Made by a program: the position numbers and the translations under genes. DNA of 64,000 bases from Xylophilus sp. GOD-11R (GTDB taxonomy: Bacteria > Pseudomonadota > Gammaproteobacteria > Burkholderiales > Burkholderiaceae_C): positions 2,790,001 to 2,854,000 of the forward strand of contig NZ_CP137854.1 in the NCBI RefSeq assembly GCF_033546935.1, in the 5' to 3' direction. The notes under the pieces were generated by a model. It was not told the origin of the DNA and searched no databases. It saw only the letters and a program-made list of their open reading frames with translations. Positions 39,521 to 50,239 of this stretch are shown piece after piece; positions within the stretch are counted from its first letter, which is position 1, and the number at the start of each line of letters is the position of its first letter.

Positions 39521-39539
39521 GTCGCCGAAGCGGGCTGAC

Positions 39540-39575
39540 CGGCCTGCGCGTTGCGAGCAGACAACGCGCAGGCCG
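39540..39575 (+). terminator. asd: Hairpin terminator after asd
   Basis: CGGCCTGCGCGTTG pairs perfectly with CAACGCGCAGGCCG around an 8-base loop, 19 bp past the asd stop. Only TCT follows, so it is a strong stem with a weak T-tract. Confidence 0.6.
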
Positions 39576-39692
39576 TCTCGACCACGGCCGCAGCGAGCGG
39601 CCACCACCAGCGGGACGCTTACCTTGTCACCAGTTGTGCATTGATGCTATGGTGCCTGCGCCCTATCAAGGTCGTCTGACTACGCCCGCTTC

Positions 39693-42377
39693 ATGAGAAT
39701 AAAGATCTGCACGGCCGCCAGTGCCGTCGACGGAAATCGCCCAGGCGCCTCGGTAGTGCCGGACCGCCCCTTGTCCCCTGCCCTCCGCAACCATCAGCGC
39801 AGTGCCGTCGGCGTCGCGGCGCTCCTGGCCATCGGCGCCTTTCTGCCCGCCTCGGTCCACGCCCTGACCCTCGGCGGCATGACCGTCCAGTCCAGCCTCG
39901 GCGAAGCGTTACGCGCAGAAGTCCAGGTCTTCGACCTGACCCCGGCGGAATCCTCGTCGCTCACCGTGCAGCCCGGCACGCCGACGACTTTCCGCAACGC
40001 CGGCGTGGAATACAACGCGGCACTCGCCGGCATGCAGATCAGCATCGAGCGCCAGCCCAACGGCCGTGCCGTGCTGCGCATGCTGGGCGCCCGCCCGGTC
40101 AACGAGCCCTTCCTCGACGTGCTGCTCGAAGCGAGCTGGGCCGGCGGACGGCTGTCGCGCAACTACACCGTGCTGCTCGACCCACCCACCGCCGGCCAGC
40201 GCGCCAGTGCGCCCGCGCCGCTGGCGCCGCAAATACCGCCGGCCGCCGCACCTGCCGCCGCGATCGCGCCTGCGCCGGTGCCACGCACGGTCGCCACGCC
40301 GGCCCTGCCCGCCAATCCTCGCTCGCCCGCGCCGGTGGCGCCGCCCGCCCAGACGGCCAGCGAAGTCACCGTACGCCCGGGCGACACCGCCGGCCGCATC
40401 GCCGCCCGCAACAAGGCGCCCGCCGTCTCGCTCGACCAGATGCTGGTCGCCATGCTGCAGGCCAACCCCGATGCCTTCATCGGCGGTAACGTCAACCGCG
40501 TGCGTGCCGGCGCGGTGCTCGACATGCCGAGCGATGCCGATGCCGCCGCGATTCCGGCCGACCAGGCACGGCAGACCGTCATCGCCCAGAGCCGCGACTT
40601 CAACGAATTCCGCCGCCGTCTGGCTGCCAGTGCGCCCACCACGGCCACGGTCGCGCCACAACGCCAGTCCGGTGGCAGCGTGCAGACCCAGGTGCAGGAA
40701 CGACGCCCCGCCGCGACCGCGCCCGACCGGCTGACGCTCTCGAAAGGCACCACCGCCGCCGCTCCGTCGACGGCGGAAGCCGACCGCATCGCCCGCGCCA
40801 ACCAGGAGCGCGACAGCGCCCAGCGGCTCGCCGAGCTCTCGCGCAACGTCGATGAACTCAACCGACTGAACGCCCGCCCCGGCAACAACGCCACGGCGGC
40901 TCCGCCGGCGTCGCCGGCGCCCACACCCGCCCCTGCTCCGGTGCCCACGCCGGCCCCCTCGCCCGAACCGGCTCCCGCACCGCCACCCGCGGCAACGCCC
41001 GCTCCAGCCACCGAGCCCGCAGAAGCACCGCCCCCCCCACCGGCGCCAGCCGAAGCACCGGCAGCACCGGCGCCTGCCACACCACCCGCGACCAGCCCCG
41101 CTGTCGCGCCGCAACCCACGCCCCCCGCCACCTTGCCGGTTCCTGCCGAGGACCTGCGCCCAAGCGACTCACTGCTCGACGGCACGCCTTTCGAAGACCC
41201 CAAGGTCATCGGCGTGGTCGGTTTGCTCGTCGCGCTGGTTGTGTCGCTGGTGTCCTATCGCACCATCCGCCGTCGACGCGGTCTGGCCGACGACCAGGGC
41301 TTCGTCGAAAAAGGCCCGGACTCCTTCTTCGGCGCCAGCGGCGGCCAGCACATCAACACCCGTGACGGCGGCCCGTCCACGCTCGCCACTTCCTATTCGC
41401 CCAGTCAGCTCGATGCCGGCGGCGAAGTCGACCCGATCGCCGAAGCCGACGTGTACCTGGCCTACGGCCGCGACGCCCAGGCCGAGGAGATCCTGAAGGA
41501 AGCGATCCGCAATCACCCCGATCGAACGGCGCTGCACGCCAAGCTCGCGGAGATTCACGCCAAGCACAAGAACCTGCCCGCCTTCCAGGCCCTGGCGGCC
41601 GAGGCCCACAAGCTGACCGGCGGCACCGGCTCCGACTGGGACCGCATCCAGGCGCTCGGCCAGGAGCTGGAGCCGGGCAATCCCCTGTTCAGCACCGCGG
41701 CTGCCGCCGGCGCGGGCCTGGCCGCCGGCGCTGTCGCCGCGGCGACCGCTGCCGCGCCGAGGCCATCGCCCGCCCCCGTCGAACCCGAACCGGAACCCGA
41801 CGACGAGCCGGAAGAAGACATCACCCTCGATTTCGACCCGATCCCCGAGCCCGCACCAGCGCCTGCGGAACCGGAGCCCGAGCCAGAGCCCGAACTGCCG
41901 CCGTCGCTCGACCTCGACTTCGGCGCCTTCACGCCCGACACCGCCAGCCAGCGGCCCGCCCCGGTGTCGGCCCCTGCCGAAGAAGACACCGAGTTCGACC
42001 TCGACTTCAACCTCGACGATATCGGCCCGGCCGCCGAGCCCGCGCCGTCGCCCGCGTCGAATCCCGAGCCGATGCCTTCGCTCGACCTGAGCGGCTTCTC
42101 GCTCGACCTGGACGACGCGCCCGCCCCGGCTCCCGCACCGGTTCCGACACCCCCACCGGCGCCGACGCCTGCCCCGGCGCCGGTCGCCCCCGAACCGGCC
42201 ACCGACCTACCCGAAATCGCCGCCGACGATGCCCTCGCCACCAAGCTCGCGCTGGCAGACGAGTTCAACGCCATCGGCGACGTCGACGGCGCGCGGCACC
42301 TGATCGAGGAAGTCATCTCCGAAGCCTCGGGCTCGGTGCGCGAGCGCGCCGAACGCATGCTGGCTTCGCTGCAGTGA
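39693..42377 (+). CDS. fimV: FimV/HubP-family polar hub protein
   Basis: An 894-residue inner-membrane protein. Residues 37-57 are a signal sequence; the FimV N-terminal domain follows (LTLGGMTVQSSLGEALRAEV). A LysM-like peptidoglycan-binding domain lies at about 222-280, a Pro/Ala-rich linker at about 395-490, and a transmembrane helix at about 503-523. The cytoplasmic part is acidic and Pro-rich with a TPR-like segment at about 580-650 and the conserved FimV C-terminal helix pair (about 845-893). Relatives recruit type IV pilus and chemotaxis proteins to the pole. The n-region before the signal is long, so a later GTG or TTG start is possible. Confidence 0.9.
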   Translation: MRIKICTAASAVDGNRPGASVVPDRPLSPALRNHQRSAVGVAALLAIGAFLPASVHALTLGGMTVQSSLGEALRAEVQVFDLTPAESSSLTVQPGTPTTFRNAGVEYNAALAGMQISIERQPNGRAVLRMLGARPVNEPFLDVLLEASWAGGRLSRNYTVLLDPPTAGQRASAPAPLAPQIPPAAAPAAAIAPAPVPRTVATPALPANPRSPAPVAPPAQTASEVTVRPGDTAGRIAARNKAPAVSLDQMLVAMLQANPDAFIGGNVNRVRAGAVLDMPSDADAAAIPADQARQTVIAQSRDFNEFRRRLAASAPTTATVAPQRQSGGSVQTQVQERRPAATAPDRLTLSKGTTAAAPSTAEADRIARANQERDSAQRLAELSRNVDELNRLNARPGNNATAAPPASPAPTPAPAPVPTPAPSPEPAPAPPPAATPAPATEPAEAPPPPPAPAEAPAAPAPATPPATSPAVAPQPTPPATLPVPAEDLRPSDSLLDGTPFEDPKVIGVVGLLVALVVSLVSYRTIRRRRGLADDQGFVEKGPDSFFGASGGQHINTRDGGPSTLATSYSPSQLDAGGEVDPIAEADVYLAYGRDAQAEEILKEAIRNHPDRTALHAKLAEIHAKHKNLPAFQALAAEAHKLTGGTGSDWDRIQALGQELEPGNPLFSTAAAAGAGLAAGAVAAATAAAPRPSPAPVEPEPEPDDEPEEDITLDFDPIPEPAPAPAEPEPEPEPELPPSLDLDFGAFTPDTASQRPAPVSAPAEEDTEFDLDFNLDDIGPAAEPAPSPASNPEPMPSLDLSGFSLDLDDAPAPAPAPVPTPPPAPTPAPAPVAPEPATDLPEIAADDALATKLALADEFNAIGDVDGARHLIEEVISEASGSVRERAERMLASLQ

Positions 42378-42396
42378 CGGCGCTGGAGTTGCGGTC

Positions 42397-43197
42397 TTGC
42401 GCATAGCGCTGGGCGTCGCCTACGACGGACGCGGCTACCAGGGCTGGCAGAGCCAGCGTTCCGGTCTCACGGTGCAGGACAAGCTCGAAGCCGCGCTCAG
42501 CGCATTCGCCGCCGTGCCGGTGCAAACCGTCTGCGCCGGCCGCACCGATGCCGGCGTGCACGGGCTGATGCAGGTCGTGCACGTCGACACCGACGTCGAC
42601 CGCCCGCCCGCCTCCTGGGTACGCGGCACCAACCGCTACCTGCCGCCCGACATCGCGGTGCAGTGGGCGCAGCCGGTGGCCGACGATTTCCACGCGCGCT
42701 TCGTCGCCACCGCGCGCCGCTACGCCTATGTGCTGCTCGAATCGCCGGTGCGCCCGTCGCTCGAATCGGGCCGCGTGGGCTGGGCGTTTCGCCCGCTCGA
42801 CGGCGATGCGATGCGCACCGCCGCCGCCCACCTGATCGGCGAACACGACTTCACCTCGTTTCGCGCCTCGTCGTGCCAGGCCTTGTCGCCGGTCAAGACG
42901 CTGCACCGCGCCGACATCGCCCGCAAGGGCACGGCCGGTTCCGCCACCGCCTACTGGCGCTTCGATTTCGAGGGCAATGCCTTCCTGCACCACATGGTGC
43001 GCAACATCATGGGTTGCCTGGTCGCGGTGGGCCAGGGCGGCCAGTCGCCGGACTGGATGCGCGATGTCATCGCCGCGCGTTCCCGCGACGCCGCCGCGCC
43101 CACCTTCGCGCCCGACGGCCTGTACTTTCTCGGCCCGGTCTACGACCCGCGCTGGGGCCTGCCTACGCGCACCCCCGCCTATGATTGGATTCCATGA
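42397..43197 (+). CDS. truA: tRNA pseudouridine(38-40) synthase
   Basis: Makes pseudouridine in the anticodon arm of tRNA. The 266-residue product has the catalytic Asp in CAGRTDAGVHG, and HHMVRNIMG near the end. Start is TTG (RIALGVAYDG after the initiator) with GGAG 8 bases upstream. It overlaps trpF by 4 bp. Confidence 0.95.
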   Translation: MRIALGVAYDGRGYQGWQSQRSGLTVQDKLEAALSAFAAVPVQTVCAGRTDAGVHGLMQVVHVDTDVDRPPASWVRGTNRYLPPDIAVQWAQPVADDFHARFVATARRYAYVLLESPVRPSLESGRVGWAFRPLDGDAMRTAAAHLIGEHDFTSFRASSCQALSPVKTLHRADIARKGTAGSATAYWRFDFEGNAFLHHMVRNIMGCLVAVGQGGQSPDWMRDVIAARSRDAAAPTFAPDGLYFLGPVYDPRWGLPTRTPAYDWIP

Positions 43198-43907
43198 GTC
43201 CGAGCTATCCCTCCCTGCAACGCACCCGCGTCAAGATCTGCGGCCTGACCCGTGAACAGGACGTCGACGCCGCCGTCGCCGCCGGCGCCGACGCGGTGGG
43301 CTTCGTCATGTATCCGCCGAGCCCGCGCCACATCACGGCCGAACGTGCCGCCGGGCTCGCCGCACGCCTGCCGCCCTTCGTCAACCCGGTGCTGCTGTTC
43401 GTCAATGCGACGGTCGATCAGGTCGACGCGGCCCTGGCCCGCGTTCCCGGCGCCATCCTGCAGTTCCATGGCGACGAAACGCCGGCGCAATGCCTGGCTG
43501 CCTCACGCGATGGCCGCATACCCTTTCTCCGCGCCGCCCGCGTACCCCTCGGTGCTGGAGCCGTTTTGCCGGACCTCGTAAAATACGCAGCCGATTTCGC
43601 CCAGGCCCGTGGCCTGCTGCTCGACGCCCATGTCGAGGGTTATGGCGGCGGCGGAAAGACATTCGATTGGTCACTTCTTCCTCCAAGCGTCGACGCTCAC
43701 CTCGTCTTGAGTGGTGGACTCACGCCTGCAAACGTGGGCGACGGCATCGTCGCGCTGCGATCGCGGGGTAAGTCCCTCGCGGTCGACGTGAGCTCCGGCG
43801 TCGAGGTGTCCAAGGGCATCAAGGACGCCGACAAGATCTCCCGGTTCATTTCCGCCGTGCGCGCCGCCGATGCGCGCATCGCCTCCCTTCCGTCATCTTC
43901 TTCCTGA
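43194..43907 (+). CDS. trpF: Phosphoribosylanthranilate isomerase
   Basis: Catalyses the third step of tryptophan synthesis. The 237-residue TIM-barrel product has the N-terminal KICGLTREQD, FHGDETPAQC, LLDAH and VLSGGLTPANV. The ATG overlaps the truA stop (ATGA). Length includes a short Ser-rich tail. Confidence 0.95.
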   Translation: MSPSYPSLQRTRVKICGLTREQDVDAAVAAGADAVGFVMYPPSPRHITAERAAGLAARLPPFVNPVLLFVNATVDQVDAALARVPGAILQFHGDETPAQCLAASRDGRIPFLRAARVPLGAGAVLPDLVKYAADFAQARGLLLDAHVEGYGGGGKTFDWSLLPPSVDAHLVLSGGLTPANVGDGIVALRSRGKSLAVDVSSGVEVSKGIKDADKISRFISAVRAADARIASLPSSSS

Positions 43908-43954
43908 CCGACCACCGGCCTCGCCGCGATGGTCGGCGCAGACCGAGGTAATCC

Positions 43955-45246
<1,292 letters not shown>

Positions 45247-45250
<4 letters not shown>

Positions 45251-46056
45251 GCCGCATCGCCGCCACCTTCGAGCGCCTGCGCGCACAAGGCCGCAAGGCC
45301 CTCATTCCCTACGTCACCGCCGGATTTCCGTTCGCCGACATCACGCCCGAGTTGCTGCACGGCATGGTCGAAGCGGGCAGCGACGTCATCGAGCTCGGCG
45401 TGCCGTTCTCCGACCCCATGGCCGACGGGCCGGTGATCCAGCAGGCCGGCGAGCGCGCCCTGGCCATGGGCACCGGCACGCAGCAGGTGCTCGATATCGT
45501 GCGGACCTTCCGCGCCCGCGACGCCGACACCCCCATCGTGCTGATGGGCTATGCCAACCCGGTCGAGCGCTACGAAGGCCGCCACGGCGCCGGCAGCTTC
45601 GCCCGCGACGCCGCGACCGCCGGCGTCGATGGCGTGCTGGTGGTCGACTACCCGCCCGAGGAAGCCGCCGATTTCGCCGCACAGTTGCGCACGCACGGCC
45701 TCGACCTGATCTTCCTGCTGGCACCCACCAGCACCGACGAGCGCATGGCCGAGGTCGCGCGCCTGGCCAGCGGCTACGTCTACTACGTCTCGCTCAAGGG
45801 TGTGACCGGCGCCGGCCACCTCGACACCGGCGCGGTCGAGGCCATGCTGCCGCGCATACGCCAGCATGTGTCGATTCCGGTCGGCGTGGGTTTCGGCATC
45901 CGCGACGCAGCCACCGCCAAGGCCGTCGGCCGGGTCGCGGACGCGGTCGTCATCGGCAGCCGACTCATTCAGCTGATCGACAACCAGCCCCGCGAAAATG
46001 TCGTGCCGGCAGCCCGGGAATTCCTTTCCGGTATCCGGCAAGCGCTCGACCAGTAA
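45247..46056 (+). CDS. trpA: Tryptophan synthase alpha subunit
   Basis: Cleaves indole-3-glycerol phosphate to indole. The 269-residue TIM barrel has the catalytic residues Glu49 and Asp60 ([15 protein letters not shown]) and the family motif [12 protein letters not shown]. Full length. Confidence 0.97.
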
Positions 46057-46143
46057 AATCTTGTGTTCCGACGGTGCCGCCCCCGGCGCCGTCGGCCGTT
46101 CTTTCCCCGGCCGAAAGCCTTCGGCTCCATCGGAGACCCGCCC

Positions 46144-47016
46144 ATGAGTTGGCTCGAAAAACTGCTCCCCCCCAAGATCGCCAAGACCGACCCGAACGAG
46201 CGCCGCCAGGTGCCCGAAGGGCTGTGGATCAAGTGCCCGAGCTGCGAGACGGTGCTCTACAAGACCGACCTGGAACACAACCAGAATGTCTGCCCCACCT
46301 GCGGCCACCACCACCGCATCGGCGCCCGCGCCCGGCTCGACGCCTTTCTCGACGCGGAAGGCCGCTACGAAATCGGCCAGGAAGTCCTGCCGGTCGACGC
46401 GCTCAAGTTCAAGGACAGCCGCCGCTACCCCGAGCGGCTCAAGGAAGCGCTGGAGAACACCGGCGAAACCGACGCCCTCATCGTCATGGGTGGTGCGGTG
46501 CACAGCATCAACCTCGTGGTCGCCTGCTTCGAATTCGACTTCATGGGCGGCTCCATGGGCAGCGTCGTCGGCGAACGCTTCGTGCGCGGAGTCGAAACCG
46601 CCATCGAGCAGAAGGTGCCGTTCGTCTGCTTCACTGCTACCGGCGGCGCCCGCATGCAGGAAGGCCTGCTCTCGCTGATGCAGATGGCCAAGACCAACGC
46701 CGCGCTGACCCGCCTGGCCAAGAAGGGCCTGCCCTACATCAGTGTGCTGACCGACCCGACCATGGGCGGCGTTTCTGCCGGTTTCGCTTTCGTGGGCGAC
46801 ATCGTCATCGCCGAACCACGCGCCCTCATCGGCTTCGCCGGACCGCGCGTCATCGAATCGACCGTGCGCGTCACTTTGCCCGAAGGATTCCAGCGCGCGG
46901 AGTTCCTGCAGACCAAGGGCGCGGTCGACCTGATCTCCGACCGCCGCCAGCTGCGCAAGACCATCGCCAGCTCGCTGGCCATGCTGCAGCGCCAGCCGGC
47001 CGACGCGGTCGAATAA
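46144..47016 (+). CDS. accD: Acetyl-CoA carboxylase carboxyltransferase beta subunit
   Basis: Transfers carboxyl groups from biotin to acetyl-CoA for fatty acid synthesis. The 290-residue product has the N-terminal zinc ribbon (C31, C34, C50, C53) and the carboxyltransferase core ([26 protein letters not shown]). The trpB-trpA-accD order is common in beta-proteobacteria. A strong terminator follows it. Confidence 0.97.
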   Translation: MSWLEKLLPPKIAKTDPNERRQVPEGLWIKCPSCETVLYKTDLEHNQNVCPTCGHHHRIGARARLDAFLDAEGRYEIGQEVLPVDALKFKDSRRYPERLKEALENTGETDALIVMGGAVHSINLVVACFEFDFMGGSMGSVVGERFVRGVETAIEQKVPFVCFTATGGARMQEGLLSLMQMAKTNAALTRLAKKGLPYISVLTDPTMGGVSAGFAFVGDIVIAEPRALIGFAGPRVIESTVRVTLPEGFQRAEFLQTKGAVDLISDRRQLRKTIASSLAMLQRQPADAVE

Positions 47017-47048
47017 TCGCCGGCGCCGATCCGGCGCACCGACCTATA

Positions 47049-47087
47049 AAAAAAGCGGGGCCTCGTTCGACGAGGCCCCGCTTTTTT
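47049..47087. terminator. Bidirectional terminator between accD and yggT
   Basis: AAAAAAGCGGGGCCTCG and CGAGGCCCCGCTTTTTT flank a 5-base loop. The A-tract and T-tract make it work for both convergent genes. Confidence 0.95.
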
Positions 47088-47111
47088 GTACGGGCCGGAA
47101 TGCAGGCGCGA

Positions 47112-47669
47112 TCAGAACATGCCGATCACCTCGGCCTGCAGCGCCCCGAGCAGCATGCCGATCACCTGCAGGATCAGCAGCAGCACCAGCGGCGAGAAAT
47201 CGAAGCCACCTACCTGAGGCAGCGCGCGCCGCAGCGGCGTGAGCAACGGGGCACATACCCGGTCGAGCACCGGCAGGATCGGCGAAAACGGCTGCACCCA
47301 GCTCAGGATCGCCAGGATCACCAGCAAGGCGGTGAACATCGAGATCGCCAATTGCGCCAGGCCGAACAGCGCCACTACCGGCAGTACGTAGATACCCGAA
47401 CGCGCTCCCAGCAAGGCCCACAGCAACAGCAGCTTGGCCAGCACCAGCAGGTAGGCGGCCAGCAGGCTGGAGGTGTCCCAGCCGGAAATCGAAGGCACCA
47501 GCTTGCGAAGACGCAGCACGATCCAGTCCGACAGCGCCATCACCAAGCGCCCGACCGGGTTGCTGAAGGGAATCCGCTGGCGCTGCATCACGAACCGCAC
47601 GAGACAAGCACCGCCCACGACGGAAACAAGGGCATCCAGCAAGAACGAAACGATCTGGTACAGCAACAT
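47112..47669 (-). CDS. YggT family membrane protein
   Basis: A 185-residue protein with about four membrane segments in two repeated YggT units (for example FLLDALVSVVGGACLVRF and LLVILAILSWVQPFSPI with the conserved PF motif). It is an integral inner-membrane protein. The family role is not settled; some relatives are linked to osmotic tolerance or cell division. Confidence 0.88.
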   Translation of the reverse strand: MLLYQIVSFLLDALVSVVGGACLVRFVMQRQRIPFSNPVGRLVMALSDWIVLRLRKLVPSISGWDTSSLLAAYLLVLAKLLLLWALLGARSGIYVLPVVALFGLAQLAISMFTALLVILAILSWVQPFSPILPVLDRVCAPLLTPLRRALPQVGGFDFSPLVLLLILQVIGMLLGALQAEVIGMF

Positions 47670-47757
47670 GAAATCATCCGGATTACAGGGTTTGCCGCTA
47701 CCGGCCGGCGGCGGCCGTGGGATGATAGTCGGCCGCCGCGCGCCTTCCGCGATTCAC

Positions 47758-48396
47758 ATGTCGACCGATCTCAGTCTCCGCTCCCTGCCTCTGTTCCCCC
47801 TGTCCACGGTGCTGTTCCCCGGCGGGCTGCTGCCGCTGCGCGTTTTCGAGGTTCGATACCTGGACATGGTGCGGCGCTGTCACGAAACCGGCGCGCCCTT
47901 CGGCGTGGTCGCGCTCATCGCCGGCAACGAGGTGCGGCAGGCCGGTGGCGCCAGCGAGGTTTTCCACGATGTCGGCACCCTGGCGCGCATCGACGCTTTC
48001 GAGAGCCCGCAGACTGGCCTGATCATGGTTCATTGCGTCGGCGAACAGCGCTTTCGCATCTCGCGGCGCGAGCAACTGCGTCACGGCCTGTGGGTGGCCG
48101 ATGCCGATCCGATCGCCGACGACATGGAAGTCGAGGTGCCGGAAGACCTGAAACCCGACGCCGACGCGCTGGCGCAGCTCATCGAAACCCTGCAGCAGCG
48201 CCGCGACGTGCCCGACGCGCCGCCCCTGCCGCTGTCGCCGCCCTGGAAGCTGGACGATTGCGGCTGGGTGTCCAACCGCTGGTGCGAGCTGCTGCCGCTG
48301 TCGACCGAACTCAAGCAGCGCTTGATGGCGCTGGAAAATCCGGTGGTGCGCCTGGAACTCATCGGCGACATCCTGGCCCGCAACGGCATTGCCTGA
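47758..48396 (+). CDS. Lon N-terminal (PUA-like) domain protein
   Basis: A 212-residue protein that consists only of the substrate-recognition domain of Lon protease (PLFPLSTVLFPGGLLPLRVFE, the standard motif at its start). No AAA or protease domain follows. The family is widespread; function unknown. It is divergent from yggT by 88 bp. Confidence 0.88.
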   Translation: MSTDLSLRSLPLFPLSTVLFPGGLLPLRVFEVRYLDMVRRCHETGAPFGVVALIAGNEVRQAGGASEVFHDVGTLARIDAFESPQTGLIMVHCVGEQRFRISRREQLRHGLWVADADPIADDMEVEVPEDLKPDADALAQLIETLQQRRDVPDAPPLPLSPPWKLDDCGWVSNRWCELLPLSTELKQRLMALENPVVRLELIGDILARNGIA

Positions 48397-48436
48397 CGGG
48401 AAGGCATGCATGAATCTTCTGCGCGTCCCGATCTCG

Positions 48437-48582
48437 CGTCTGCGGTCCTCGACGTACACGAGTACGTCTGCGGTCCTTGACGCAAGCTCGGGCCTGCTCG
48501 ACAACGATTCCTTCACGCCTTCCCGCTCCCCGGGCTGACGTCGGGGTGAAGGAAACCCTGGATCGCGCTTCGCTTGCGATCC
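48437..48582. repeat. Structured intergenic repeat region before lysS
   Basis: Two 17-bp direct repeats (48437-48453 and 48465-48481, one mismatch) flank the hairpin GACGTAC-ACGA-GTACGTC (48451-48468). Then come a wide inverted repeat (TTCCTTCAC/GTGAAGGAA) and the hairpin GGATCGC/GCGATCC (48560-48582). No gene is seen in the 267-bp gap. Confidence 0.6.
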
Positions 48583-48663
48583 GGCAATCCCGCCCTCACG
48601 ACAATTTAGAATCACGGACTGGCCCGCTCGGGCCGTTTCCATTTCTGCCGTCTGCGCCCATTC

Positions 48664-50205
48664 ATGTCCGACCAAAACGCCACCCCCGCCGCCGCTCCTG
48701 CACAGGACGAAAACCAGCTCATCGCCGAACGTCGCGAGAAGCTGCGCACCCTGCGCAGCGCTGCGGCCGCGAGTGGCGGTGTCGCGTTTCCGAATGACTT
48801 CAAGCCGTCCGACCGGGCCGAGGCGCTGCAGGCAGCCCACGCCGAAACCGACGCCGAGGTTCTCGAAGCCACGCCCGTCGCGGCCAGCGTCGCCGGCCGC
48901 ATGATGCTCAAGCGTGTGATGGGCAAGGCGAGCTTCGCCACGCTGCAGGACGCCACCGGCCGCATCCAGCTCTACGTCACCCGCGATGCGCTCGGTGAAG
49001 AAGCCTACGCCGAGTTCAAGCGCAGCGACCTCGGCGACATCCTGGGCGCCGAAGGCACCCTGTTTCGCACCAAGACCGGCGAGCTGTCGGTCAAGGTTTC
49101 CGCCCTGCGCATGCTCACCAAGAGCCTGCGGCCGCTGCCCGACAAGTTCCACGGCATGGCCGACCAGGAGCAGAAATACCGTCAGCGCTATGTCGACCTG
49201 ATCATGGACGACGCCGCCCGCACCCGCTTCAAGGCGCGCAGCCAGGCGGTGAGCGCGCTGCGCGAATTCATGGTGTCGCACGGCTTCCTGGAAGTCGAGA
49301 CGCCGATGCTGCACCCGATCCCCGGCGGCGCCAACGCCAAGCCCTTCGAGACGCACCACAACGCGCTCGACCAGCAGATGTTCCTGCGCATCGCGCCGGA
49401 GCTCTATCTCAAGCGCCTGATCGTCGGCGGCTTCGAACGCGTGTTCGAGATCAACCGCAACTTCCGCAACGAAGGCATCTCGGTCCGGCACAACCCCGAG
49501 TTCACCATGATGGAGTTCTACGCGGCCTACTGGAACTACCGCGACCTGATGGACTTCACCGAAGCCCTGGTGCGCGACGCCGCCCAGAAGGCCTGCGGCT
49601 CGCTGCAGATCAGCTACGGCGGCAAGCCGGTCGACCTGTCGGTGCCCTTCCAGCGCCTGACCATCCGCGAAGCCATCCTGGCCCACACCGACACCACCGA
49701 AGCCCAGGTCGAGGACGCCGCCTGGCTGACGGCCGCCCTGCGCAAGCTCGGGCTCTCAGAAGAAAAGAACCGCCTGTCCGGCCGCAGCCTGGCCAGCCTG
49801 CAGGTGCTGTTCTTCGAGGAGACGGTGGAAGAGAAGCTCTGGCAGCCGACCTTCATCATGGAACACCCGACCGAGATCAGCCCGCTGGCCCGCGCCAACG
49901 ACGAGCGGCCCGAGGTCACCGAGCGCTTCGAGCTCTACATCACCGGCCGCGAATTCGGCAACGGTTTCTCGGAGCTCAACGACGCCGAAGACCAGGCCGC
50001 GCGTTTCCAGTCGCAGGTCACCGCCAAGGACAGCGGCGACGACGAAGCCATGTACTTTGACCACGACTTCGTGCGTGCCCTCGAATACGGCATGCCGCCC
50101 ACCGGCGGCTGCGGCATCGGCATCGACCGCCTGATGATGCTGCTGACCGACGCGGCCAGCATCCGCGACGTGATCCTGTTCCCGGCCCTGCGCCGCGAAG
50201 GCTGA
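48664..50205 (+). CDS. lysS: Lysyl-tRNA synthetase (class II)
   Basis: Charges tRNA-Lys. The 513-residue product has the OB-fold anticodon domain and the class II motifs: [40 protein letters not shown] and [13 protein letters not shown]. An Ala-rich N-terminal extension of about 15 residues is not conserved. Stands alone between a repeat region and the photolyase gene. Confidence 0.97.
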   Translation: MSDQNATPAAAPAQDENQLIAERREKLRTLRSAAAASGGVAFPNDFKPSDRAEALQAAHAETDAEVLEATPVAASVAGRMMLKRVMGKASFATLQDATGRIQLYVTRDALGEEAYAEFKRSDLGDILGAEGTLFRTKTGELSVKVSALRMLTKSLRPLPDKFHGMADQEQKYRQRYVDLIMDDAARTRFKARSQAVSALREFMVSHGFLEVETPMLHPIPGGANAKPFETHHNALDQQMFLRIAPELYLKRLIVGGFERVFEINRNFRNEGISVRHNPEFTMMEFYAAYWNYRDLMDFTEALVRDAAQKACGSLQISYGGKPVDLSVPFQRLTIREAILAHTDTTEAQVEDAAWLTAALRKLGLSEEKNRLSGRSLASLQVLFFEETVEEKLWQPTFIMEHPTEISPLARANDERPEVTERFELYITGREFGNGFSELNDAEDQAARFQSQVTAKDSGDDEAMYFDHDFVRALEYGMPPTGGCGIGIDRLMMLLTDAASIRDVILFPALRREG

Positions 50206-50239
50206 CCGGCCGATCGTCCGCCACCAGCCGCAGCGCGAC

